This document shows, one piece after another, positions 18,142 to 27,861 of a stretch of DNA of 64,000 nucleotides. The translations under genes and the position numbers were made by a program. Below the pieces are notes generated by a model. That model was not told the DNA's origin. It saw only the letters and a list, made by a program, of their open reading frames with translations, and did no database searches. This DNA comes from Bacteroidales bacterium. Its GTDB lineage: Bacteria; Bacteroidota; Bacteroidia; Bacteroidales; PXBB01. The stretch spans positions 1 to 64,000 of the forward strand of contig JAQVVM010000019.1 in assembly GCA_028698995.1 (NCBI GenBank). Direction: 5' to 3'. Each line of letters opens with the position of its first letter. Position 1 is the first letter of the stretch.

Positions 18142-20373
18142 ATGAAGAAAATCGTTTTAATTTTCTTTGTGTTGTTACTTTTCATAAAAGTAAACGCTCA
18201 AAATCAAATAAAAGGCAAGGTAACAGGCATAAATAATGAACCCTTGATTGGTGCATCAGTTTCTTTGCCTGAACTCAATAAGGGAACAATAACTAATCAA
18301 GCAGGAGAGTATTTGATTAGCAATGTTCCACACGGAAAAATAAAAATTCAATTTTCATTTATTGGATACAATACTGAAATTAAAACAATTGAAATTTCAC
18401 AAACTGAAAATAAAATAGATGTTTTATTGTCAATGGCGATTATTCAATCGCAGGAAGTAGTAATTACAGGCGGTTATGTGAGTTCTCAACATGAAAATGC
18501 CGTAAAAATTGACGTATTGAAAAGCAAGGATATTGCTTTATCAGGAACACCCAATTTCATGGAATCATTAACCAAAGTTCCGGGTGTTGATATGATAGCC
18601 AAAGGACAAGGCATCTCAAAACCTGTAATACGTGGTCTTTCAATGAATGACGTTTTGGTTATGAATAATGGTGTGAGAATTGAAAATTATCAATTCAGTG
18701 AAAACCACCCATTAGGCATAGATGACAACGATGTGGAAAGGGTAGAAATAATTAAGGGACCTGCTTCTTTGTTTTATGGCTCAGATGCAATAGGTGGAGT
18801 TATTAATTTCGTTAAAGATAAGCCCGCACCGGTTGGTAAAATACTTGGGGACTACCGAATGCAATTACATTCTAATACACTTGGAATGAATAATAGTATT
18901 GGACTGAAAGGTGCTTCGAAAAATCTTTTTGGAGGTTTTCGTTTTGGACATAAAACGCATGCCGATTATTTACAAGGCGGTAGTGACTATGTTCCAAATT
19001 CACGTTTTAACGAAATGACATTCAATGCCAATACAGGATATACAGGAAAAATTGGAACTTTTAAACTATTCTACGACTATTTTAAGCAAGATTTAGGTAT
19101 GATTGTACCTGATGTAAAACCATTGATAACAGAGCAAGAACGAAAAAATAAAATTTGGTTTCAGGATTTAGAATATCAATTAATTTCATCTCAAAACAGC
19201 CTGTATCTAGATAAATATAAATGGGATATTAATGCAGCATATCAAAATGCATTTCGAAAACTTCAAACAACACTTAATGTTCCTTTTGTTGAAATGAATT
19301 TGAACACCATTACCTATGAATCGAAATTGTATTTGCCTTCTAATGACAATTCGGAATATATTATTGGGTTACAAGGAATGTCCCAAAATAACAGAAACAG
19401 GAACAATCGTGCTTCTCAATTTTTACCTGATGCCAATGTTAATAATATAGGTTGTTTAGGATTAGTACAATATACATTTTTCAAAAAACTGAAATTACAG
19501 GGAGGTTTGAGATTTGATATGTACAAAACTGTAACTTTTGCATTAGGATTAGAAGGAACAAGTACTTATCATGCCCCTTTAAAAAAGGATTTTTCAAACC
19601 TTAACGGTTCTATTGGTGCAACATTTAGCGTCAATGAGAAAATAATGTTCAGGGCTAATTTTGCAAAAGGTTATCGTGTGCCCAATTTATCCGAATTGAC
19701 TTCACTGGGTATGCACGGAAATAGATTTGAAGTTGGGAATATTAATTTATCCCCTGAAAATTCATTTGAAGCAGATTTAAGTATGCATTATCATGGTGAA
19801 TTTTTATCCTTTGATTTGGCTGGTTTCAATAATAAAATTAATGATTATATTTTCATTTCAACAACTCCAGATACTACATCAACAGGTGTGAGTATTTATC
19901 GTTTCTCGCAAACTAATGCGACACTTTACGGTGGGGAAGCAGGAATCCATTTTCATCCTAAAACATTAACATGGTTACATATAGAAGGAACTTTCTCCTC
20001 TGTTATTGGTAAACAAGAAAATGGTAATTATTTACCATTTATACCTGCTCAAAAATTTCGATATGAAATTAGAGCAGAACGTGAGAAAATTGGATTTTTA
20101 AAGAAACCATCAATCAAACTTTCGGCACTAAGTGCATTAAAACAAACCAATCCATCCCCATATGAGACAGCTACAAATGGATATACTCTTATGAATTTAA
20201 ATATTAATACAGACTTTCATTTATATCGACAAATTTTAAATTTTGGTATTTCTGTAAACAATATTTTTGACACAACATATTTTGACCATCTTTCAACCTT
20301 AAAGCCTTTAAATTATTACAATCAAGGAAGAAATATTAGCGTATCTTTGAAAGTGCCATTTGAAATAAAATAA
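18142..20373 (+). CDS. TonB-dependent outer membrane receptor
   Basis: This is a 743-residue outer-membrane receptor. It has a signal peptide (1-19, ending VNA), a carboxypeptidase-regulatory-like domain (about 22-100: GKVTGINNEPLIGASVSL) and a plug domain (about 125-230: KVPGVDMIAKG, VIRGLSMNDV, GPASLFYGSDAIGG). A beta-barrel runs to the end (final ISVSLKVPFEI). It imports a substrate using TonB energy. The upstream His-rich gene suggests a metal ion or chelate, such as zinc, copper or nickel, rather than a glycan, and no SusD partner is present. Confidence 0.9.
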   Translation: MKKIVLIFFVLLLFIKVNAQNQIKGKVTGINNEPLIGASVSLPELNKGTITNQAGEYLISNVPHGKIKIQFSFIGYNTEIKTIEISQTENKIDVLLSMAIIQSQEVVITGGYVSSQHENAVKIDVLKSKDIALSGTPNFMESLTKVPGVDMIAKGQGISKPVIRGLSMNDVLVMNNGVRIENYQFSENHPLGIDDNDVERVEIIKGPASLFYGSDAIGGVINFVKDKPAPVGKILGDYRMQLHSNTLGMNNSIGLKGASKNLFGGFRFGHKTHADYLQGGSDYVPNSRFNEMTFNANTGYTGKIGTFKLFYDYFKQDLGMIVPDVKPLITEQERKNKIWFQDLEYQLISSQNSLYLDKYKWDINAAYQNAFRKLQTTLNVPFVEMNLNTITYESKLYLPSNDNSEYIIGLQGMSQNNRNRNNRASQFLPDANVNNIGCLGLVQYTFFKKLKLQGGLRFDMYKTVTFALGLEGTSTYHAPLKKDFSNLNGSIGATFSVNEKIMFRANFAKGYRVPNLSELTSLGMHGNRFEVGNINLSPENSFEADLSMHYHGEFLSFDLAGFNNKINDYIFISTTPDTTSTGVSIYRFSQTNATLYGGEAGIHFHPKTLTWLHIEGTFSSVIGKQENGNYLPFIPAQKFRYEIRAEREKIGFLKKPSIKLSALSALKQTNPSPYETATNGYTLMNLNINTDFHLYRQILNFGISVNNIFDTTYFDHLSTLKPLNYYNQGRNISVSLKVPFEIK

Positions 20374-20399
20374 AGAGATGAATATGAAACGAATATATA

Positions 20400-20757
20400 G
20401 ATAAACGTATCATAATCGAGTGAATGGCTCTGCTATCTTCCGATCGCAGAGTGCACCCCTCATACCAGTGTGTAAGTATCCCAAAATAGTAAAGTTTACA
20501 GGTTTGCGAATGCCGTTTTTTGTCTCTGTTGATAGGTAACTTAAGTTTGTCACTTAGGAACAGATACGTTTGATTACCTGCTTTTCTTGCTGTGCTTTTA
20601 GTTCTTGTGTAGAAACTAAAGTCATCGGCATATCTTACATAATGTAGCTTCTCAATTTCAAGTTTTTTTCTAACTCATTGAGCATGATATTAGATGATAA
20701 TGGGCTTAAAGGGCTGCCCTGCGATACACCTTTTCTGCGTTTTACAAGGGTCTGCTG
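20400..20757 (-). pseudogene. decayed reverse transcriptase (group II intron-type) fragment
   Basis: On the minus strand three consecutive frames carry pieces of one protein. The first is KGVSQGSPLSPLSSNIMLNE (from about 20735 down). The second is EKLHYVRYADDFSFY with the catalytic YADD at 20621-20632, continuing to KLKLPINRDK. The third is GIRKPVNFTILGY. Reading them together needs two single-base frameshifts, each in an A-run, and the first half of the enzyme is missing. The order and wording fit group II intron reverse transcriptase/maturase palm motifs. No intact intron was identified. The adjoining 20758-21087 holds short GC-richer inverted repeats around CCGGAT but no gene. Confidence 0.8.
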
Positions 20758-21087
20758 ATCCGATAGCTACCGGATAAGTCTGAGGTGCGCCGGATTTGAG
20801 GCCACGAGTCGATGATGTATATTAATACTTCGAGTCGAAGTAAAAAAAACGGCATGCATAAGACTAACACACACATTAAAGTTTTGTGATGAACATTTTA
20901 GAACATCAAGTATGATTTCATAAAGAAAAACTTATTTCTCGTATTGAATCATCTGTTTCAATGCGTGGATTAATTAAATTATAAATAAAATTTCTTGCAA
21001 TAGCTTTGTGTAAAGAACACATAAATATCTACAAATAAGCGTGTTGTGTATTCTGATGGTTATCGGAACAGCAGGTTCTATTAATAA

Positions 21088-21786
21088 TCAATCTTTTTTC
21101 GTAAGGGCGCCAATGAACCCCTGCAGACCAATTGATAATAAAAAGGGTTGATAAAAATAATTTTCGGTTGAACTTACCGGAATGGAAATACCAAACTGAA
21201 ATACGGCTTTAACATATTTGTATCCCAGCTTTGCAGTAATTGTTGGTTCAATTAATACAGCAGATAGATGTTGTTGTCCCTGTCTCAGATTTATCAGAAC
21301 CAATCTTGGTGCAAAACTGGCATCAAAGACATTAGTTTTTGCACCGATGGCAGGCTGAATAAAAAAACGATTGGCATTGACATCTGAGAATGAATAAAAC
21401 AAACCGTTTTCAAGATTAGCCCTCAAATCTCCTGCACCAAAGCCAGTAAATACTTCAAATCGGCCATTATCAAGAAACTCCGTAAAATAACCGACACCCA
21501 TTTCTCCAAATCTATGTTTATGATAATTATCCGTCGAATCTGAAGTCCTGTTAGCGAAACTTCCATTAAGCATCAATCCAAAATGATTTGTTACTGCGTA
21601 TGCAAGTTGGGGATCAATTCCCGAAAACCCCGTATGAACACCCATTTGTACCTCGCCTTTATTGCTCAGCAAAGGGGTATTTACTACATTTGGAACATAT
21701 GATGGAGAGCAGCTTTCAAAAACCATCATCATTAAAAATAATGTTATGAAAGTGGTAACTTCAAAATAAAATAATAAATTTTTCAA
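21088..21786 (-). CDS. predicted outer-membrane beta-barrel lipoprotein
   Basis: This 232-residue protein is unrecognised at family level. The N-terminal hydrophobic segment ends in a lipobox-like FESC (Cys26). The mature protein alternates short hydrophobic and polar strands (VQMGVHTGFSG, YAVTNHFGLMLNGSF, RFEVFTGFGAGD, LGYKYVKAVFQFGISIPV), as expected for a small outer-membrane barrel. It is monocistronic, with 138 bases before the next gene upstream. A structural or surface role is likely, and nothing points to an enzyme. Confidence 0.6.
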   Translation of the reverse strand: MKNLLFYFEVTTFITLFLMMMVFESCSPSYVPNVVNTPLLSNKGEVQMGVHTGFSGIDPQLAYAVTNHFGLMLNGSFANRTSDSTDNYHKHRFGEMGVGYFTEFLDNGRFEVFTGFGAGDLRANLENGLFYSFSDVNANRFFIQPAIGAKTNVFDASFAPRLVLINLRQGQQHLSAVLIEPTITAKLGYKYVKAVFQFGISIPVSSTENYFYQPFLLSIGLQGFIGALTKKD

Positions 21787-21923
21787 AATAAATTCTATTA
21801 GATAATAAATTAATTCTATAAATATACGCTAAATACAAATTTAGCTAAATATTTACATTTGTGCAATAAAAAGCATGTAATAATTCATCCAAAAACTAAT
21901 TATTAAGAAATTAAGCTATTTAT

Positions 21924-23075
21924 TTATAGAGGTTTTCTGAAGTTATATCCCAATCCGGTTCCCAAAGTATAACGGCTGGTAATACCAATGACCGGATATC
22001 CTTTTTTATCAATGACAGCCCATATACCGGGCGAGAATTTTCCTATTTTGATGAGTCCAGGATAAATATTGGTATTGATAAAATAATCGCTTACATTGCT
22101 ATATTGAACAGAGGCCAAGAGGGAATTATTTTTATCATAAAAAACGCCAAAGCTAAATGGAGTCGTAATTGTGACCTCCCTCGCCGTACCCGGCAATAAA
22201 TACTGTTCACCGGAACGCACTCCAGCTCCTGCAGAAATAGAAGTTTCATTCTGAAACTTCCATGAAAGACCAATTAGAGTGCCCAAACCCATTCTTGTAA
22301 ATAATGCTAATCTGGGTTCAAAAGGTATATCCCATTTAAAAGAGAAATACTGCCCACAATTGTAAAGAGATAAATCTGAAAAAGCTATGGAAGGTTGCAA
22401 ACTCCAATCTGCCATTTGAAGTTCTTCGCTGAAAAATCTGCACACTTTTTCTGAACTAAAAAGAGCCACACCTGCCAGATTAAAAATATAGACATCGGGA
22501 ATGGGGTCAATATTGCTTCCCATGTAAGCATTGTTTTCCATTATCTCATTCAAAAAATCAGCTGCCATCAAGGTAATAAACCCCAGCGGTTTGGCATAAT
22601 CCACATTATGGAAACGATACCACTCAGACACAGTCGCATACGACATACCTCCTCCTATCAGGTGCAACACATAATTGGGCATCCACTGCCCGCCCTCTCT
22701 GCTAAAACTCAATGGCAGCACTTCTGTCTTTGTAAATTGCCACCAGCCAATTTCATCAATTACTTTTACAGGATGCCCCAAGTTCCAAAAAACATTTTCA
22801 GTAGATCGATCATAGGGAAATTTAAGGATCTGTCGGTCGTGTTCAGTAAGTTGACAGATGTCGTAACCGGTATTCAATACCAATGTCAGTGGATTAAAAA
22901 CTCCCTGTGAACCACATTTATCTCCTTTATAGAAATAATAAGGCTTTTCTGAAATATTGTCTTCAAAAATACTATCGTTTTGTGCATAACCACTAACATA
23001 TTGTGCCAGCATTATAGCAAAAACCAATAGCAACTTATTGAAATAAAAAAGATTGAATTGTTTGTGTTTTTGCAT
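21924..23075 (-). CDS. predicted outer-membrane protein of unknown family
   Basis: This protein has 383 residues when started at ATG 23075 (MQKHKQFNLF), which gives a clear signal peptide (LLLVFAIMLAQYVSGYAQ). An upstream ATG at 23138 adds 21 residues before the signal. The middle contains possible helices (LHLIGGGMSYATVSEWY, GFITLMAADFLNEIMENN), and the second half is strand-rich (LSWKFQNETSISAGAGV, SFGVFYDKNNSLLASVQYS), ending in YNFRKPL. The mix suggests a periplasmic or membrane-anchored part followed by a barrel. I do not recognise the family. Confidence 0.6.
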   Translation of the reverse strand: MQKHKQFNLFYFNKLLLVFAIMLAQYVSGYAQNDSIFEDNISEKPYYFYKGDKCGSQGVFNPLTLVLNTGYDICQLTEHDRQILKFPYDRSTENVFWNLGHPVKVIDEIGWWQFTKTEVLPLSFSREGGQWMPNYVLHLIGGGMSYATVSEWYRFHNVDYAKPLGFITLMAADFLNEIMENNAYMGSNIDPIPDVYIFNLAGVALFSSEKVCRFFSEELQMADWSLQPSIAFSDLSLYNCGQYFSFKWDIPFEPRLALFTRMGLGTLIGLSWKFQNETSISAGAGVRSGEQYLLPGTAREVTITTPFSFGVFYDKNNSLLASVQYSNVSDYFINTNIYPGLIKIGKFSPGIWAVIDKKGYPVIGITSRYTLGTGLGYNFRKPL

Positions 23076-23307
23076 GGCACTACCCAAAACACTGAAATTA
23101 TCAGCTTTAAATTTAAAAAACCCCTGTCCTCTAGGCATTATCTGACTTTTATGAATTGATGTTCCGGGAAAAACGTACTATTTATGACCAAAAATACACT
23201 TTTTATTAACAAATTGCATAAGAGCACATAAAAGTTTTTTTTACAACATAATTTATCTCTGAAAATATTGTTAAATTTGTTTATTATTAAACATTTACCA
23301 TCTTTTT

Positions 23308-24288
23308 ATGTTGAAATATCTAAAGTGTTTGTTGTTTAACATAGTCATTTTAATAACAAGTACTATCTGTTTGGCTCAAGATGCAGATTCTGCTTCGTTT
23401 AAGAAGGTTGACCCTGCACAGGGAGTGTTTAATAATATTGTTTTAAATCCTGCTTTTACGGGCATTTTTTACGGGCATAACCTGCAAAGCAGCTCTCGTC
23501 TCAGCGATCCATTTTATAATTACAGACACTATAAGCACCCATTTTCTCTGAACGTATCCTACAACATGGCCTTCGGAAAAAACATTAACCATGCGATGGG
23601 TATATTCTATGACGCATCGCAAGGCGGTGTTTACCAAAGAAATAGTGTAGCAATTAACTATGCTTATAGCAAAACACTATTTATGACAAAAAGTTTTTAT
23701 CATAAATTAAGGATAGGAGCTTCGCTGGTCTATCATAAACTCAGCTATGAAAAGTTTAATTATTATACTTTTGGCGACATGATTGACCCTAAATATGGCT
23801 TTATATATAATACGAATGAATATAATTACTACTCAGCAGATGATACATTAAAATATATTGCAGGATTAAATTTGGGTTTGTGGTATCACAACCCTTTCGG
23901 GTATTTTGGGGTGGCGACAAATTCTTTATCATTAAGAGATACCAGCTCAAAAGCTTTTTATGTAAAACCTTTTTCCTTTAATATAGCAGCGGGTGGGCAT
24001 GTGTATATTGGCGACAACTGGGCTTTACACCCATCAATAAATATTCAATATGTCGCAAACGACCACTCAGGATTGTCAACACTGAGCCCAGCCATAACAG
24101 CCTCCTATCAGGAAAAAATTTATATCGGTTTTTCTTATACAGATTTTAACAAACCATCTTATTTATTGGGCTTTACACTCAAGCAAAAATATACTTTGCT
24201 TGCCAAGTGCGGCTTGTACAAGATGTTTTCTACCGACTACTTAGACTTAGCCTATTTTGAAGCACAATTAAACCTGAAATTCAAATGA
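23308..24288 (+). CDS. PorP/SprF family type IX secretion membrane protein
   Basis: This 326-residue outer-membrane protein has a signal peptide (1-23, ending LAQ). The family hallmark NPAFTGI is at about 50-56 near the mature N-terminus. It is followed by barrel strands (LNVSYNMAFGKNINHAMGIF, YDASQGGVYQRNSVAINYAY). PorP/SprF proteins attach T9SS cargo with type B sorting domains to the cell surface. The next gene overlaps by four bases (ATGA) and encodes exactly such a sorting domain, which supports the assignment. A TAAATTTG box at 23272-23279 lies upstream. Confidence 0.88.
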   Translation: MLKYLKCLLFNIVILITSTICLAQDADSASFKKVDPAQGVFNNIVLNPAFTGIFYGHNLQSSSRLSDPFYNYRHYKHPFSLNVSYNMAFGKNINHAMGIFYDASQGGVYQRNSVAINYAYSKTLFMTKSFYHKLRIGASLVYHKLSYEKFNYYTFGDMIDPKYGFIYNTNEYNYYSADDTLKYIAGLNLGLWYHNPFGYFGVATNSLSLRDTSSKAFYVKPFSFNIAAGGHVYIGDNWALHPSINIQYVANDHSGLSTLSPAITASYQEKIYIGFSYTDFNKPSYLLGFTLKQKYTLLAKCGLYKMFSTDYLDLAYFEAQLNLKFK

Positions 24289-24668
24289 GAAAAACAATCT
24301 ACTTGTTGGCAATTATTCTGGTTTTAATAGGATGTCAAAAAATTGACTATTTCCCCGACAGTTTGTTTTATTATCCGACTTGTTTTACACCTAACAAAGA
24401 CGGCGTAAATGACACATGGCAGCCATCAGGTGGTCTAGAGAAAGACTCCATCTATGCAGTGCCTAATGTTAATTTCGATACTTATTTATTGAAGATATTA
24501 AATAAAAACAACAAAGTTCTTTACGAAATCGATGCCATTTACCCCGGTTGGGACGGCACTTACAAAGGCGATACATGTCCATATGATTTTTACTACTACC
24601 GTGTTTCTTACGAATCCCTTGAAGGCAAAAAGTACAGTGATGCAGGTATGTTGGAGTTGTTGAGGTAA
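24285..24668 (+). CDS. lipoprotein consisting of a lone type B (gliding-type) sorting domain
   Basis: The protein has 127 residues: a lipobox (LVLIGC, Cys17) followed at once by a gliding motility-associated C-terminal domain (FTPNKDGVNDTWQ, then LKILNKNNKVLYE, GWDGTYKGDTCPYDFYYYRV). In known T9SS cargo this domain ends long adhesins or enzymes. Here nothing precedes it. The gene overlaps the stop of the PorP/SprF gene by four bases, so the two are translationally coupled. It could be a fixed partner or plug of that PorP/SprF protein, or the relic of a larger cargo gene. Confidence 0.82.
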   Translation: MRKTIYLLAIILVLIGCQKIDYFPDSLFYYPTCFTPNKDGVNDTWQPSGGLEKDSIYAVPNVNFDTYLLKILNKNNKVLYEIDAIYPGWDGTYKGDTCPYDFYYYRVSYESLEGKKYSDAGMLELLR

Positions 24669-25199
24669 TTTTATTTTGTATATTTTGCTTTTTCTAATTA
24701 CTGTTGTCCGATAAAAAAAATTAGTTCATAGAAAGCCTTATTATAAATGATTTTCAAGTGTTTTAATCACTGTTGTCCTAATATACAATATTATGAATAT
24801 TATGTTTGTTGTATATTTTTAAAATAATCATTTGAAAAATCGAAAAAAAGTTTTTGAAATACCGAAAAAAAGTTTTTGATACTGAGCATATAATTTCGCA
24901 GTACAGTTTGAGTTTAAGCAACTGTCTTGAGAGAAAGTGTTTTTCTCCTCTTGCTCAAAACTCACACTCAAAACTGCTTTTGTCTCCTCGGCAGTTATAA
25001 ATTCGAACCGTTTTCTGAAAGATTTGAATGCTTTATGCAGGCTTAAGGAAACAATTGGAAGCGCTATTCGATAAATATGTGACAATATACTTAATTGTAT
25101 TGTTTTGTAACCGTAGTAGTTAATAATTTTTATTAGAGCGTCACCTTTTGTCGTAATGTCTTCATATATTTGCCATCATAATATTTAAAAACAAACATT
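24669..25199. other. 531-base gap with short direct repeats, no supported gene
   Basis: ACTGTTGTCC occurs at 24700-24709 and 24769-24778 in the same orientation. CGAAAAAAAGTTTTTGA occurs at 24841-24857 and 24863-24879. An 85-codon open frame on the minus strand (24828-25085) has no recognisable feature and overlaps the repeats. The spacing of the first pair suggests the remains of a mobile element, but no transposase is present. A TATATTTG box (25165-25172) near the right edge could start the next gene. Confidence 0.4.
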
Positions 25200-26546
25200 A
25201 TGCTTTCAAAATCACGTTATGTAAGAGGTATCAAGTGCCAGAAGTCTTTATGGTTGTATAAACACAAGAAAGAAGAACAGCTTGTCAGTGAATCCGCAAT
25301 GGCTGTTTTTTCAAGAGGTACCAATGTAGGGGAGTTGGCTCAAAATTATTTTCCAGATGGAAAAATGGCTGTTTTGGAAGACTATCCAGGTTATGCTTCA
25401 GCACAAAGAACTCAGGAATTTATTATGCAAGGTGTTGAAACCATTTACGAAGCCACCTTTATATATGATAGTACCTTAGTAGCAGTGGACATCCTGCATA
25501 AAGAGGGTGGCAAATGGTTTATGTATGAGGTTAAAAGCACCAACAGCACTAAGCCGGAACACATCATTGATGTGGCAGTTCAGTATTATGTGGTAAGCGG
25601 CAGCGGTTTACCTTTGGCTGATGCTTTTCTGATGCACTTTAATCGCGATTATGTGCGCAGGGGTGACATAAATGTAAAGGAGTTATTTGTTGCTGACAGT
25701 GTTTACAGCGACATACTCTCAAATCAGGAAGAAGTGCGCTTAAAAATTCCTGAACTGTTAAAAGTGCTTGAAGGCGATGAACCTGTAATTGAAATGGGGG
25801 CTCATTGCTCAAATCCTTATGATTGTGATTTTTGTGATTATTGCGCTTCACTTTTACCCCCCAAAGATGTGGAAATAATAGAACTGAGCAACATTCCAGA
25901 GGTTAAAGAAAATGAAGTAAAAGCCTTTGTTAATGCGATTGAATATCCAATTTGCCATCTCGATTTTGAAACTATAATGCCAGGTGTGCCTTTGTTTGAC
26001 GAATCACGACCCTATCAGCAAGTGCCCTTTCAATATTCTTTACACTTACAAGAGTCTCCTGATAGTGAAATACAACATTTTCAATATCTAGCTCCCAGTG
26101 ATTTGACCATTGACCCACGTAAAGGCCTTATTGAGCAAATGATAAATGAAACAAAAGGAGGCAAAACCATATTTGTTTACCATATCCCATTTGAGCGCAC
26201 TAGAATTTACGAAATGATGAGAGATTTCCCCCAATATACAGAACCGCTCCAAAGTATCATTGACCGAATGGTTGATCTTATCATCCCTTTCAAAAGAAAA
26301 TACTACAGAACAGAAACAATGAAAGGCTCCTCATCAATTAAGAAAGTTTTGCCGGCACTTTATCCTGAGTTATCTTATGATGATTTAGCAATAAGTGAAG
26401 GCATGGCTGCCAGTAATGCTTTCCTTGATTTATATTACTGCAATGATGAGAACGTCACAAAGCAAACCCGTGAAGACCTTTTAAAGTACTGCCATTTGGA
26501 TACATTGGCAATGGTTAAGATTTTAGAAGTGTTGAAGGGAGTATAG
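25200..26546 (+). CDS. DUF2779 protein: Cas4/RecB-like nuclease plus DnaQ-like exonuclease
   Basis: This is a 448-residue putative DNA nuclease. The N-terminal half has a PD-(D/E)xK nuclease fold (VAVDILHKEGG and YEVKST). Cysteines CQKSLW (near residue 13) and CSNPYDCDFCDYC (about 201-213) could hold an iron-sulfur cluster as in Cas4/AddB-type enzymes. The C-terminal half (DUF2779) resembles a DEDD exonuclease: HLDFETI (about 255-261), FVYHIPFERTRI and a final YCHLDTLAMVKILEVL. It is the first gene of a block with a WYL regulator and several ATPases. DNA repair or defence is a fair guess. Confidence 0.82.
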   Translation: MLSKSRYVRGIKCQKSLWLYKHKKEEQLVSESAMAVFSRGTNVGELAQNYFPDGKMAVLEDYPGYASAQRTQEFIMQGVETIYEATFIYDSTLVAVDILHKEGGKWFMYEVKSTNSTKPEHIIDVAVQYYVVSGSGLPLADAFLMHFNRDYVRRGDINVKELFVADSVYSDILSNQEEVRLKIPELLKVLEGDEPVIEMGAHCSNPYDCDFCDYCASLLPPKDVEIIELSNIPEVKENEVKAFVNAIEYPICHLDFETIMPGVPLFDESRPYQQVPFQYSLHLQESPDSEIQHFQYLAPSDLTIDPRKGLIEQMINETKGGKTIFVYHIPFERTRIYEMMRDFPQYTEPLQSIIDRMVDLIIPFKRKYYRTETMKGSSSIKKVLPALYPELSYDDLAISEGMAASNAFLDLYYCNDENVTKQTREDLLKYCHLDTLAMVKILEVLKGV

Positions 26547-26633
26547 TTTATGTATAACTTAAACTTACATTTCGGAATATGATTAATTTTATTCCTGTAT
26601 ATTTGAAAATAATTTATATATTTGCAGGAAAAA

Positions 26634-27791
26634 ATGTATTATAATAGAAAATTAAAGAATGATGTTCTGAAACATCTGAAGTATTTTCCATTTGTTGTTA
26701 TACTTGGAGCCAGGCAGTCGGGAAAAACAACTTTAGCAAAAAACCTTATAGAATCGCTTGGCAAAGAAGCGATTTATCTTGATTTAGAGTTGGATAGTGA
26801 CTTGAATCGCTTATCAGAACCCGAAATGTTTTTCAATTTAAATAAGGATAAGTGTGTAATCATAGACGAGGTGCAACGCATGCCAAATATTTTTCCGGTT
26901 CTCAGAGGAATAATTGATTTGAAAAGAGTAGCCGGACGCTTTCTATTGCTGGGGTCTGCGAATTCTCATTTGCTAAAATTGAGTTCTGAGTCATTGGCCG
27001 GCAGAGTTTCTTATACAGAATTGCCCGGCCTTCTCTTAGAGGAAGTAGGCTATAACAACTTAAATGATTTATGGTTCAGAGGAGCATTCCCCGAAGCTTT
27101 TCTTTTAAGTGAAAATGATATACGTCCCATTTGGTTCAATTCATTTATTAAAACAATTACAGAGCGCGATTTACCTCAATTAGGTTTGAAAGTATCATCA
27201 AGGACAGTATTACGCTTTATACGTATGATTGCATCAAATCAGGGCGGTTTGTTAAACAAAAGTAATTTTGCTAATTCACTGAGCATTTCCAGCGTACAAG
27301 TAAGCGAAATTCTTGATTACTTAAATGCTGTTTTTTTAATCCGCATTCTTGAGCCTTATCATATAAATATTGGAAAAAGGATTACAAAATCCTCGAAGGT
27401 TTATATTAGAGACAGTGGTTTGATGCATTTTTTAAATAGTATTCCCGATTTAAATTCACTTTTTGGGAACCAACTGGTCGGTTTTTCCTGGGAAGGCTTT
27501 TGTATTGAACAGATAATTGGAAACCTTAGCGAAGCCTTTACATGGTATTTTTACAGAACGCAAGATCAGGCTGAATGCGACCTTGTTTTATGTAAAGGTG
27601 ATAAACCGCTTATATGCATCGAGTTTAAATTAAGTTTGCAACCCAAAAGGAGTAAGGGCTTTACCAATGTTATTAATGATTTAAAAACAAATGAAAATTA
27701 CATCATTATCCCTGAATGTTCTGAAGCTTATCCTTTATCGGATAATATAATGGTTACTGATTTAAAAAAGTTTATTTCTGAAAACCTTTGA
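26634..27791 (+). CDS. AAA_14 ATPase with DUF4143 domain
   Basis: This is a 385-residue P-loop ATPase. The ATG at 26634 is preferred, because a TTG at 26622 lies inside a second TATATTTG box (26617-26624). Walker A is GARQSGKTTLAK, and the Walker B-like sequence is CVIIDEVQRMP. A sensor-like LLGSANSHLL follows. The C-terminal DUF4143 domain is a degraded nuclease fold (WEGFCIEQII, YFYRTQDQAECDLVL, CIEFKLS). Such proteins are abundant in Bacteroidota and archaea, often in multiple copies, with no firm function. It follows the DUF2779 gene by 87 bases. Confidence 0.88.
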   Translation: MYYNRKLKNDVLKHLKYFPFVVILGARQSGKTTLAKNLIESLGKEAIYLDLELDSDLNRLSEPEMFFNLNKDKCVIIDEVQRMPNIFPVLRGIIDLKRVAGRFLLLGSANSHLLKLSSESLAGRVSYTELPGLLLEEVGYNNLNDLWFRGAFPEAFLLSENDIRPIWFNSFIKTITERDLPQLGLKVSSRTVLRFIRMIASNQGGLLNKSNFANSLSISSVQVSEILDYLNAVFLIRILEPYHINIGKRITKSSKVYIRDSGLMHFLNSIPDLNSLFGNQLVGFSWEGFCIEQIIGNLSEAFTWYFYRTQDQAECDLVLCKGDKPLICIEFKLSLQPKRSKGFTNVINDLKTNENYIIIPECSEAYPLSDNIMVTDLKKFISENL

Positions 27792-27861
27792 ACCTTTTAC
27801 AAATTAGGGATATAAAAAACAGAGGATATTTTATAGTAAAATTTCAAATTAATAAGCACAA

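Noticed and set aside
24828-25085. 85-codon minus-strand open frame
   Set aside because: It has no recognisable motif, overlaps short direct repeats and has no promoter or partner.
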